The notes below the pieces were generated by a model. The model searched no databases, was not told the origin of the DNA, and was given only the letters and a program-made list of their open reading frames with translations. A stretch of DNA of 48,436 nt from NCBI GenBank assembly GCA_946414595.1, contig CAMKPE010000011.1, positions 1 through 48,436 on the forward strand, in the 5' to 3' direction. The translations under genes and the position numbers were made by a program. Source of the stretch: an uncultured Clostridium sp. GTDB lineage: Bacteria > Bacillota_I > Bacilli_A > RF39 > UBA660. How positions within the stretch are numbered: the stretch's first letter is position 1; each line of letters starts with the position of its first letter. Of the stretch, positions 41,257 to 48,436 are shown in pieces.

Positions 41257-43228
41257 TTCTAATCTTCCATCCTAATGCTTGATATAGTTTTCTATAATAG
41301 TCATTTTCAAGTATTAATCTAGAGAATTTATATTTGTTATAAATAATGTTGTTAATTGATTCAACTTCTTTTTGAGTACAAGTTGTATCACCGTGTGGAA
41401 TTATTTGTTTTGTTAATGCGTTATATCTGCACTTGTCAGTTATAAAACTTCTATTTGAATAAATAACAAGTGGCATTGAATCACTTAAAATATCAGTTCC
41501 CATTAATAATCTTGAATCATATTCAATACCGAATAGATTTAGAATTGTTGGTAAAATATCTAAGCTACTTGCATATTTTTCTACTTTTATAGGTTCTTCC
41601 ATAGCGCTATTCCATACAAGGAAAGACATATGATGCATTTCAAAGTCTTTATCTTTTTTGTATGATGATAATTCATTTACTTCATCAAGAGTTAATCCAT
41701 ATGGATAATGGTCACCACTTATTACGATAACTGTATCATCAAGTTTTCCTTCTTTATCAAGTCTATCAATTAATTCTCCAATTGCTTTATCAAATTCGAT
41801 ATTTGCTGCTAAATATGCTCTAGCTGCAGTAGAGTATTTCAAATTTTTAACTTTATCCCAGTTCCAACTAGACATCATATTATCACTTGGTGTGTACTCT
41901 AAGTGACCACTAACTGTCATGTAATATGTAATAAAATGTTCATCTTTAATATAATCATCAACTGTTGTCTTAACCATTTGGTAATCACTTTGTGGCCATA
42001 TTCTACAGTTAATACGTTTTTCAAGTCCATTCCAACAAGCAAGATATGAATCATAACCCATTGTCTTTAAATAAGTATCACGATTGTAATAAGTATATGT
42101 ATTGTTATGATAACTTCTACTTTTGTATCCTTGCTCTTCAAATACATTTGCATATGAGAATGGCATATAATTTCCGTCTATTCTTTTAATACTCCAAACC
42201 CCTTCTTTTGGTATTAATGAAGTATCACTAATATATTCACCATCTGCTGTTGATACAGGGAATAGTGGAGTATAGAAATTATCAAATTGGAATCCTTCAT
42301 TATATAGTCTATATAAGTTTGGTGTTAAGTCTTTATCTATTGCCATTGGTGAGAAAGCTTCTGCTACAAATACTACCAAATTCTTTCCTTTAAATATACC
42401 TGTGTATTTATTTTGTTTAGTAGGAGTAATTGTACTGAAATACTTATGCATTGATTTTATAGTTTCATTTTTTTCATTCTCTATTAATTTATTCCAATCA
42501 ATTTCAAAATTATTAAACTTAACTTCTTCAGCATAACCAACTTCTGAAACACTTGTACTTAAATCATCAAGTGATATATCAATATCTTTTTCTGAAAATC
42601 CAAATAATGATCTTTGAATATCAAGTCTAAACATTGTGACAAGACCAAACTTATCAACAGTAAGAAGCGGTGAATGAATATTGTAATATAAGTTTTTATT
42701 TGAATATACTTCTTTAGAAGAAGCAAAAGTAATCATTAGAATAGTGAATATATAAACTAAAGCAGTTGCTACCAAAAGAATACCTTTTGATGCCCATGTT
42801 GCTTTTTCAAAATTAAATTTCTTTAAAACATGTAAAACAATAAATGCAATTAAAGGTAAGATCATAAATAATATTACATACCAGTTTTCAAATGCTACTG
42901 ATAAGATTTTACCCATGAACTCAAATGCTTGGCCACCATTAATCATCGAATAGATTGAAATAACAGAAAGGTATACTTTATAGTAAATCAAATTTGAAAT
43001 GAAAAGCACTAATACTGCTACAACAAACACATACGACAGAATAATATTTGCAAGCTTATTCCATATGTTCGACAAAAGAAAAGCTACTACTCCAAATGGA
43101 ATTGAGAATAATATTACATATATAAAATTAAAAGTAATCGTGTCGAATACAAAAAGGTGAAAAATCAATTCCTCATATATAAATAAAAGAATAAAAAATA
43201 GTAATAAAATTAGATTTCTTTTTTTCAT
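41252..43228 (-). CDS. LtaS-like phosphoglycerol transferase (lipoteichoic acid synthase)
   Basis: 658-aa polytopic membrane enzyme with an extracellular sulfatase domain; uses phosphatidylglycerol to build polyglycerolphosphate of lipoteichoic acid. Five or so membrane helices lie in the first 180 residues. The sulfatase domain has Glu290 in FVAEAFS, nucleophile Thr327 in STADGEY, and Asp506/His507 in SGDHYPYG. ATG 43228 follows GGAGTGAT; an in-frame ATG at 43255 gives an extra nine residues without a ribosome site. LtaS, LtaP and YqgS-type paralogues cannot be separated from sequence alone. It supports a membrane lipid economy based on phosphatidylglycerol, which the Tam41-like enzyme would feed. 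Confidence 0.88.
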   Translation of the reverse strand: MKKRNLILLLFFILLFIYEELIFHLFVFDTITFNFIYVILFSIPFGVVAFLLSNIWNKLANIILSYVFVVAVLVLFISNLIYYKVYLSVISIYSMINGGQAFEFMGKILSVAFENWYVILFMILPLIAFIVLHVLKKFNFEKATWASKGILLVATALVYIFTILMITFASSKEVYSNKNLYYNIHSPLLTVDKFGLVTMFRLDIQRSLFGFSEKDIDISLDDLSTSVSEVGYAEEVKFNNFEIDWNKLIENEKNETIKSMHKYFSTITPTKQNKYTGIFKGKNLVVFVAEAFSPMAIDKDLTPNLYRLYNEGFQFDNFYTPLFPVSTADGEYISDTSLIPKEGVWSIKRIDGNYMPFSYANVFEEQGYKSRSYHNNTYTYYNRDTYLKTMGYDSYLACWNGLEKRINCRIWPQSDYQMVKTTVDDYIKDEHFITYYMTVSGHLEYTPSDNMMSSWNWDKVKNLKYSTAARAYLAANIEFDKAIGELIDRLDKEGKLDDTVIVISGDHYPYGLTLDEVNELSSYKKDKDFEMHHMSFLVWNSAMEEPIKVEKYASSLDILPTILNLFGIEYDSRLLMGTDILSDSMPLVIYSNRSFITDKCRYNALTKQIIPHGDTTCTQKEVESINNIIYNKYKFSRLILENDYYRKLYQALGWKIRK

Positions 43229-43305
43229 AATATCACTCCATAAAAATAATATCACATTTTGTCATAAATAATAATAGGAACCTAGTATTTTTTATAAAAA
43301 TATGA

Positions 43306-43311
43306 TACAAT
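43306..43311 (+). promoter_or_regulatory. -10 box for the 43336 gene
   Basis: TACAAT with TGA upstream (extended -10); no good -35. It lies 24 bases before the ATG at 43336. Confidence 0.45.
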
Positions 43312-43335
43312 ATGCGAGACAAATGGAGTGTTAGA

Positions 43336-43953
43336 ATGAAAAATATTAGTTTAGATTCAATAATATATCTTTTAGTTGGTTTGATATTAGGAACAATTGT
43401 AACTTTATCAATTGTATTAATAATTAATAATAAGAACGATAGTAAATTAAAAGATAATGGTGAAGAAGTTTACGTAAGTGAAGATGAAATTAAAGAAGAT
43501 GAAGACGTTGACGTGTACTTTGAAAGATTAAGTAATTCAAAAGATAAAAACGTTATAAAAAGTGGATTTGTTAAAGTAGTTGATTTCTTATTCTATAACA
43601 AACCTATAAAAGGAAAGACTTTTAGTGATTTAAAAGAGAGTGCTAAGCTTAAAGTTATACAAGCAGCATTATATTTGGATAGCAAAATTGATAAATACTT
43701 TCCAGGGTATAAAGAAAAAATAACAACAACTGCTAAGGATATTTATAGTAAAGTTAAAATTAAGGCAGTTGAATTGTATTACAAGACTACATCAAGAATT
43801 TGTGATAATAATAAAGAACTATGTGAAAGTGCTAGAGAAAACTTCCAAAAAATAAAATCAGCACTAGGGATTACTTGGGAATATCTAAAGGATCTTGGTG
43901 GCGATGGTCTTGATGAATTGAGAAAATGGTACGAATCTTTTAGAGAAGCGTAA
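43336..43953 (+). CDS. Membrane-anchored helical protein, unknown
   Basis: 205 aa with one N-terminal membrane segment (about 7-31), an acidic linker (about 40-60) and a helical C-terminal domain with two Cys in RICDNNKELC. No family recognised. ATG 43336 is chosen because GGAG lies nine bases upstream; the ATG at 43312 starts at the -10 box itself. An ABC-F gene follows after 15 bases and probably shares its transcript. Confidence 0.6.
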   Translation: MKNISLDSIIYLLVGLILGTIVTLSIVLIINNKNDSKLKDNGEEVYVSEDEIKEDEDVDVYFERLSNSKDKNVIKSGFVKVVDFLFYNKPIKGKTFSDLKESAKLKVIQAALYLDSKIDKYFPGYKEKITTTAKDIYSKVKIKAVELYYKTTSRICDNNKELCESARENFQKIKSALGITWEYLKDLGGDGLDELRKWYESFREA

Positions 43954-43968
43954 TTTTGAGGTGATTAT

Positions 43969-45564
43969 ATGATACAAGTTAATAATGTAACATTAAAATT
44001 TGGGAAAAGAACACTTTTCGAAGATGTTAACCTAAAATTTACAAAGGGTAATTGCTATGGTTTAATTGGAGCAAATGGAGCAGGTAAATCAACTTTTCTT
44101 AAATTATTATCAGGTGAAATAGAAACTACACATGGTGATATAGAAATAACAAAAGGTGAAAGACTTGCAGTTTTAAAACAAGATCATTATGCATATGATG
44201 AATTTACACCTGTTGAAACAGTTATTATGGGTAATACAAAATTATTTGAAATAATGAAAGAAAAAGAAAAAATGTATGCTAAAACTGATTTCACAGATGA
44301 AGATGGAATTAAATTAGGTGAATTAGAAGCAGCTTTTGCAGAACTTGATGGATGGAGTGCTGAAAGTGAAGCGTGTGAATTATTAAATAACTTAGGTGTT
44401 GAAGAAAGTAATCACTATGCTTTAATGAAAGATATACCAAATAACCAAAAAGTTAAAGTACTTCTTGCTCAAGCATTATTTGGAAATCCAGATATTCTTT
44501 TGTTGGATGAGCCTACAAACAACCTTGACTTGGATGCAATCAATTGGTTAGAAGAATTCTTAATTGAATTTGAAAATACAGTAATAGTTGTATCCCATGA
44601 TAGACATTTTTTAAATAAAGTTTGTACACATATTGCAGATATAGATTTTGGAAAAATTAAATTATATATTGGTAACTATGACTTCTGGTATGAATCAAGT
44701 CAGTTAGCATTAAAACAAATGAAGGAATCTAATAGAAAGAAAGAAGAGAAGATAAAAGAGTTACAGGCATTTATTGCTAGATTCTCTGCTAATGCATCAA
44801 AGAGTAAACAAGCAACTTCAAGAAAGAAAATGCTTGAAAAAATTGAACTTGATGAGATTGTTCCTTCTTCAAGAAAATATCCTTTTATTGAATTTAAACC
44901 AAATAAAGAATCTGGAAAACAAATATTAACAGTTAAGAAATTATCAAAAACAATAGATGGTAAAAAGATAATTGATAATGTTTCATTTATTGTTGAAAAA
45001 GGAGATAAGATAGCATTCGTTGGTACAAATAATATAGCAAAGACAACATTATTTAAAATATTAATGGGTGAAATGAAATACGATTCTGGATCAATTGAAT
45101 GGGGAAATACAATTACAAAATCATATTTTCCACAAGATAACTCTAGTTACTTTACTGGAGATGAATCGATAGTTAAATGGATCGGACATTTCTATAATAT
45201 AGATGATGAAACAGTATTAAGAGGTTTCTTAGGAAGAATGCTTTTCTCTGGTGAAGAAGTTTTTAAAAATGTTAATGTATTATCTGGAGGAGAAAAAGCA
45301 AGATGTATGTTGTCTAAATGTATGTTGGAGGCATCTAACTTCTTAATATTAGACGAACCAACAAACCATTTGGATCTTGAAAGCATAACTGCACTTAATA
45401 ATGGATTAATAAAATATAACAGTGAACTATTATTTGCATCTCACGATCATCAATTTGTAGAGACAGTTGCAAATAGAATAATTGAGTTCAATGATGATGG
45501 AACAATAATTGATAAAAAATGTTCATTTGACGAATATTTAGAATTTAAGAAAACAAAGCAATAG
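43969..45564 (+). CDS. ABC-F ATPase of the YkpA/YbiT type
   Basis: 531-aa soluble twin-ATPase. NBD1 has Walker A GANGAGKS (34-41) and LLLDEPTNNLD, but its signature reads IPNNQKVKV instead of LSGGQ (about 155-163). The linker has the YbiT-type FSANASKSKQATSR. NBD2 has a degenerate Walker A GTNNIAKTT (352-360), an intact LSGGEK (438-443) and LILDEPTNHLD. The two defects fall in the same composite ATP site, so only the site formed by NBD1 Walker A and NBD2 signature should hydrolyse ATP. YbiT also lacks a clear first signature. It is a housekeeping translation factor rather than a resistance factor (inference). Confidence 0.85.
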   Translation: MIQVNNVTLKFGKRTLFEDVNLKFTKGNCYGLIGANGAGKSTFLKLLSGEIETTHGDIEITKGERLAVLKQDHYAYDEFTPVETVIMGNTKLFEIMKEKEKMYAKTDFTDEDGIKLGELEAAFAELDGWSAESEACELLNNLGVEESNHYALMKDIPNNQKVKVLLAQALFGNPDILLLDEPTNNLDLDAINWLEEFLIEFENTVIVVSHDRHFLNKVCTHIADIDFGKIKLYIGNYDFWYESSQLALKQMKESNRKKEEKIKELQAFIARFSANASKSKQATSRKKMLEKIELDEIVPSSRKYPFIEFKPNKESGKQILTVKKLSKTIDGKKIIDNVSFIVEKGDKIAFVGTNNIAKTTLFKILMGEMKYDSGSIEWGNTITKSYFPQDNSSYFTGDESIVKWIGHFYNIDDETVLRGFLGRMLFSGEEVFKNVNVLSGGEKARCMLSKCMLEASNFLILDEPTNHLDLESITALNNGLIKYNSELLFASHDHQFVETVANRIIEFNDDGTIIDKKCSFDEYLEFKKTKQ

Positions 45565-45575
45565 GCTTTGTTTTT
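45551..45575 (+). terminator. Terminator of the YkpA/YbiT-type ABC-F gene
   Basis: AAACAAAGC/GCTTTGTTT stem, AATAG loop, TT; the 5' arm is the last codons of the gene. Confidence 0.8.
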
Positions 45576-45596
45576 CACTTTATTAATTATTTTTCA

Positions 45597-45602
45597 TATA
45601 AT
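45597..45602 (+). promoter_or_regulatory. -10 box for the rhodanese gene
   Basis: TATAAT 19 bases before the ATG at 45621; no clear -35. Confidence 0.4.
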
Positions 45603-45620
45603 ACCATGAAAAGAGGTATT

Positions 45621-45920
45621 ATGATAGAAGTTTCTATTGAGAATATTATTAATAGATTGAATGATATAAATATTATTGATATTAGAGATAATTATAGATT
45701 TAATATTGGGTGTATTCCAAATGCTAAAAATATACCTATGAATTTTTTGCTTATGAACACGAGTAATTATCTTAATAAAGATGAAAGATACTATATTTAC
45801 TGTGAACATGGTGTTAATAGTAAATTTGTTTGTAACAAGTTACTTGAAAATGGCTATGATGTTGTGAACATTATTGGTGGATATAATGCTTTTAAACTAT
45901 ATGATCATTTGACAAAATAA
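45621..45920 (+). CDS. Rhodanese-domain protein
   Basis: 99-aa single-domain sulfurtransferase of the cytoplasm. Family marks are IIDIRDNYRFNIGCIPNAKNIP (first half split over two strands) and the active-site loop YCEHGVNS with Cys61. GGYNAFK is the conserved end. The loop fits a thiosulfate or persulfide carrier. ATG 45621 follows AAGAGG; the ATG at 45606 overlaps that site. Substrate unknown. Confidence 0.85.
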   Translation: MIEVSIENIINRLNDINIIDIRDNYRFNIGCIPNAKNIPMNFLLMNTSNYLNKDERYYIYCEHGVNSKFVCNKLLENGYDVVNIIGGYNAFKLYDHLTK

Positions 45921-45962
45921 AATAATGTTGTTAATATTTTTTTGTCGAGGAAGGGAAATAGT

Positions 45963-46283
45963 ATGGAAGATAAAAAGTTTACAATGATAGATGAAGAGTT
46001 TATTTGTGATGTATGTCACAAGAAAGTACCAAAGCTTAATTACACAGCAAGAGATCATTGTAATTATTGTTTGTCTTCTAAACATGTTGACATAAATCCT
46101 GGAGATAGGAAAGCAACATGTAAAGGAACCCTTGTACCAATTGATATCGAAAAAGGGCCTAAAGATAAATATAAAATAATATATAAATGTTCTAAATGTG
46201 GTGAAATAAAAAAGAACGTGATGGCAACTGATGATAACTTCGACAAAGTATTAGAAATAATGCAAAATAATTCAATGAGATAA
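45963..46283 (+). CDS. RNHCP domain zinc protein
   Basis: 106-aa cytoplasmic protein with the RNHCP signature: ARDHCNYCLSSKHVD and PGDR. Cys residues at 15/18, 33/36, 53 and 76/79, with His41, suggest two zinc sites. The function of the RNHCP family is unknown; RNA or nucleic-acid binding is only a guess. ATG 45963 follows AGGAAGGG; a TTG at 45942 is in frame but overlaps that site. An intrinsic terminator follows at once. Confidence 0.82.
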   Translation: MEDKKFTMIDEEFICDVCHKKVPKLNYTARDHCNYCLSSKHVDINPGDRKATCKGTLVPIDIEKGPKDKYKIIYKCSKCGEIKKNVMATDDNFDKVLEIMQNNSMR

Positions 46284-46309
46284 CAACTATAACATAGTTG
46301 TTTTTTTTG
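46282..46309 (+). terminator. Terminator of the RNHCP gene
   Basis: AACAACTAT/ATAGTTGTT stem with AAC loop and a run of T; the 5' arm overlaps the stop codon. Confidence 0.85.
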
Positions 46310-46371
46310 TTTCTTTTCTTTTAATAATTTTACACTTGTATTATAATAATAAGTATGTGATAGGAGGGTAT

Positions 46372-47454
46372 ATGGAATACGTAATAATTGCACTATTAGT
46401 AGTATTAATTATTCTTTGCATAATCATAATTGTTTCAAACAAAAAAGAAAAAATGGATGAAGCAAATATGACAGAAAGATTAGGAAGATTTGAAGTTAAT
46501 ATCAATAAAGAGATTAATGATTTTAATAATGATTTAACTAAAGACATTAATACTAACTTTGAAGCATTACAAAAAAAGATAGAAGAAAGATTAAATCAAA
46601 TTAACGATAAGGTAAATGATAGACTTGATCAAAACTTTGAAAAAACGAATAAAACATTTACTAATATTTTAGAAAGATTAAGTAAGATTGATGAAGCACA
46701 AAAGAAGATTGAATCATTATCTACTGATATTGTTTCTTTAGAAAGTATTTTGACTGATAAGAAATCAAGAGGTATATTTGGTGAAGTAAATTTAAATCAC
46801 ATTTTCAAAAGTGTATTTGGTGAAGCAAATGATAAAATATATAAATTACAATATACATTACCAAATGGTACAATAGCAGATTCAATTTTGTTTGCACCAC
46901 AACCTTTAGGTACAATTGCTATTGATTCTAAATTCCCACTTGAAAATTATAGAATGATGGTTGATAAGAAATTACCGGTTGATATCCGTGAAAGATATGA
47001 AAAACAGTTTAAAGCAGATGTTAAAAAACATATTGATGCAATTAGTGAAAAATATATAATTAAGGATGTTACAACAGAACAAGCCATTATGTTTTTACCT
47101 GCAGAAGCTATATTTGCAGAAATTAATGCTTATCATAGTGATCTAATAGAATATGCATATAAAAGAAAAGTATGGATTACTTCTCCAACAACATTAATGT
47201 CTACATTAACTGTAATTCAGATGATTATTAAAAATATTGAAAGAGATAAATACACTTCAATTATTCATGATGAGTTAAATAAACTCGGAGTTGAATTTGA
47301 AAGGTACAAAGATAGATGGGATAAACTTGCTAAGAGCATTCAAACTGTTAATAAAGAAGTAGAAGAAGTTCAAATAACAAGTGATAAGATTACTAAAAAA
47401 TTTAATATGATTAGCGGGGTAGAATTAGAAAAGTTATCCACAAAAGAACAATAA
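46372..47454 (+). CDS. rmuC: RmuC family DNA recombination protein
   Basis: 360-aa protein: N-terminal membrane helix (about 3-22), long coiled coil (about 28-120) and the RmuC nuclease-like domain with RGIFGEVNL (the conserved GxxGE region), AIDSKFPLENY, FLPAEAIFAE and WITSPTTLM. RmuC limits inversions at short inverted repeats in Escherichia coli and has a PD-(D/E)XK-like fold. ATG 46372 follows GGAGGG; an ATG at 46336 gives 12 extra residues and overlaps the -10 TATAAT (46342-46347). Confidence 0.9.
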   Translation: MEYVIIALLVVLIILCIIIIVSNKKEKMDEANMTERLGRFEVNINKEINDFNNDLTKDINTNFEALQKKIEERLNQINDKVNDRLDQNFEKTNKTFTNILERLSKIDEAQKKIESLSTDIVSLESILTDKKSRGIFGEVNLNHIFKSVFGEANDKIYKLQYTLPNGTIADSILFAPQPLGTIAIDSKFPLENYRMMVDKKLPVDIRERYEKQFKADVKKHIDAISEKYIIKDVTTEQAIMFLPAEAIFAEINAYHSDLIEYAYKRKVWITSPTTLMSTLTVIQMIIKNIERDKYTSIIHDELNKLGVEFERYKDRWDKLAKSIQTVNKEVEEVQITSDKITKKFNMISGVELEKLSTKEQ

Positions 47455-47486
47455 TGTGATATTTTGATGAAATATTGTAAATATGT

Positions 47487-47516
47487 TTGTAATACAAGAT
47501 TAAAATATGCTAAAAT
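47487..47516 (+). promoter_or_regulatory. Predicted promoter of the thioredoxin-like gene
   Basis: TTGTAA (47487-47492), 18-base spacer, TAAAAT (47511-47516) with TGC upstream. Confidence 0.5.
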
Positions 47517-47541
47517 ATTTTTTAGAGGGTAGGAGGAAGTT

Positions 47542-48294
47542 ATGAAGATTAAAAAGATTTTATTATCATTAATAGTAGCAGTAATGGTATTATTACCATT
47601 AACTGTAAAGGCTGAAGGAAAAGTAAAAGTATACATTTTCGAAGCTGGTGGATGTCCATATTGTGAAGCTGAAATTGAATATCTTGAAAGCTTAGATGGA
47701 TATGGAGAGAAATTCGAAATAGTTAGAAAGGAATTATATATTGACCATGTTGACTGGGAACAAGGAAAAGATTATGAATTAGGTGTTAATGTTGCAAATG
47801 CATTCTATTCTGCAGGATTTGAAAATGCAACATATACTGGAACACCATTTGTTGTAATCAGTGATTTATATGCAGCAGCAACATATAGTCAAAATCTAGA
47901 ATCTGTAATTGATACAGCATATGCACAAGGAGATAAAGATGTTGTAGGATGCTTCGAAGCAGGAGGAACAGACTGTCTTGAAGGTGCAGCACCAGAAACA
48001 TATGAAACAAAAGAAGAATCAAACGATACAGTTACATTAATTATTTTAGGTGTAGTTGTAGTTGGTATTGGATTATTAATATTCTTAGCTAGAAAATCAA
48101 GCAAAGAAGAAGAAAGATTAGATAGAGCTTTCGCAATCGATGTTGATGAAGAAGATGAGCCAGTTAAGAAAGAAACAAAGAAAGCACCAGTAGTAAAAGC
48201 AAAAAGTAAAACAACAACAAAAGCTACTAATGAAAAAAAGACTTCAACAAAGTCAAAAAAACCAGCAACTAAAAAAACAACAAAGAAAAAGTAA
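47542..48294 (+). CDS. Extracytoplasmic thioredoxin-like protein with C-terminal membrane anchor
   Basis: 250 aa: signal peptide (MKIKKILLSLIVAVMVLL, cleavage near AEG at 24-26), thioredoxin-fold domain with active site Cys38-Pro-Tyr-Cys41 and cis-Pro102 in TGTPF, two more Cys (137, 145), a membrane helix (163-183) and a long Lys/Thr/Ser-rich basic tail (about 184-250) that should face the cytoplasm. This type I membrane layout is unusual for a thiol oxidoreductase. AGGAGGAAG precedes the ATG. The role in disulfide formation or repair is inferred. Confidence 0.8.
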   Translation: MKIKKILLSLIVAVMVLLPLTVKAEGKVKVYIFEAGGCPYCEAEIEYLESLDGYGEKFEIVRKELYIDHVDWEQGKDYELGVNVANAFYSAGFENATYTGTPFVVISDLYAAATYSQNLESVIDTAYAQGDKDVVGCFEAGGTDCLEGAAPETYETKEESNDTVTLIILGVVVVGIGLLIFLARKSSKEEERLDRAFAIDVDEEDEPVKKETKKAPVVKAKSKTTTKATNEKKTSTKSKKPATKKTTKKK

Positions 48295-48311
48295 TTGAGT
48301 TTAAAAAAGTG

Positions 48312-48339
48312 TTGACATTTATAATCTATTTGATATAAT
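48312..48339 (+). promoter_or_regulatory. Promoter of tRNA-Gly
   Basis: TTGACA (48312-48317), 16-base spacer, TATAAT (48334-48339) with TGA upstream (extended -10), 20 bases before the tRNA. Confidence 0.85.
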
Positions 48340-48358
48340 TATAAATGTCTACTTTGAT

Positions 48359-48432
48359 GCGGATGTAGTTCAATGGTAGAACCTTAGCCTTCCAAGCTAA
48401 CTACGTGGGTCCGATTCCCATCATCCGCTCCA
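48359..48432 (+). tRNA. tRNA-Gly (anticodon TCC)
   Basis: Acceptor GCGGATG/CATCCGC, anticodon stem TTAGC/GCTAA with loop CTTCCAA (anticodon TCC), T-stem GTGGG/CCCAT-side with TCCGATT loop, encoded CCA. It may head a tRNA cluster that continues past the window. Confidence 0.9.
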
Positions 48433-48436
48433 TTTG

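Noticed and set aside
1..48436. CRISPR array, insertion sequence or phage genes
   Set aside because: No regularly spaced repeats, transposase, integrase or terminal inverted repeats were seen. The only long repeats are the three effector N-modules.
1..48436. Mycoplasma-type code with TGA as Trp
   Set aside because: Trp is encoded by TGG throughout, and TGA terminates the gene ending at 36146 with the next gene starting in the same overlap.

Overview
The window is 48.4 kb from an AT-rich, low-GC Gram-positive bacterium that uses the standard bacterial code: TGG encodes Trp, and TGA ends the gene that stops at 36146. Lipoteichoic acid synthase, alanine racemase, a VanY-type carboxypeptidase and a GH25 muramidase indicate a walled Bacillota cell. 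The heat-shock genes carry CIRCE operators, and ClpB lacks its N-domain, as in mycoplasmas. I infer an uncultured, probably gut-associated member of the Bacilli/Mollicutes-like branch. Genes are closely packed. Ribosome-binding sites are strong (GGAGG, AGGTGAT), most transcription units end in intrinsic terminators, and many promoters have an extended -10 (TGnTATAAT).

Layout. 1-290 holds no recognised gene and ends in a terminator. 295-2439 carries alr and a polyprenyl diphosphate synthase, followed by a convergent tspO. 2908-3308 is a long gap with a possible 32-codon gene and a terminator. 3309-6190 holds an ABC exporter and a VanY-type carboxypeptidase. 6253-12354 is the most distinctive block: three WXG100-like helical proteins, then three tandem paralogues that join one shared WXG/LXG-like N-terminal module to different alpha/beta-hydrolase (esterase) domains, then a decayed fourth N-module. 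I read it as a type VII secretion substrate cluster with esterase effectors; no EssC is present here. 12418-14187 is tRNA-Gln(CTG) with glutamyl-tRNA synthetase. 14218-16022 is an ABC-F ribosome-protection gene behind a 13-codon leader peptide, mutually exclusive hairpins and a terminator, the layout of ribosome-mediated attenuation. 16044-18262 holds a GH25 muramidase and a TraB/GumN protein, followed by tRNA-Glu(CTC).

18451-22098 is a helD operon with two unknown genes. 22110-24054 is CIRCE-controlled htpG. 24131-26468 holds a NUDIX protein, a GNAT acetyltransferase, a membrane protein and an HPt-receiver fusion. 26522-28613 holds a CDF metal transporter and a lipoprotein GH3 hexosaminidase. 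clpB (minus) and a fic gene (plus) diverge from a region containing a CIRCE. A short UvrD-like helicase follows, with a hairpin over its start. 33256-41212 groups a membrane-anchored protein, a homologue of the mitochondrial CDP-DAG synthase Tam41, three zinc-ribbon membrane proteins, a large membrane protein and a TPM-domain protein, suggesting an envelope or phospholipid function.

41252-43228 (minus) is an LtaS-like phosphoglycerol transferase. It is followed by a membrane-anchored unknown, a YkpA/YbiT-type ABC-F, a rhodanese, an RNHCP zinc protein, RmuC, a membrane thioredoxin-like protein and tRNA-Gly(TCC).

The strongest leads are the putative T7SS esterase cluster, the ABC-F attenuator, the Tam41-type synthase and the clpB/CIRCE/fic arrangement.
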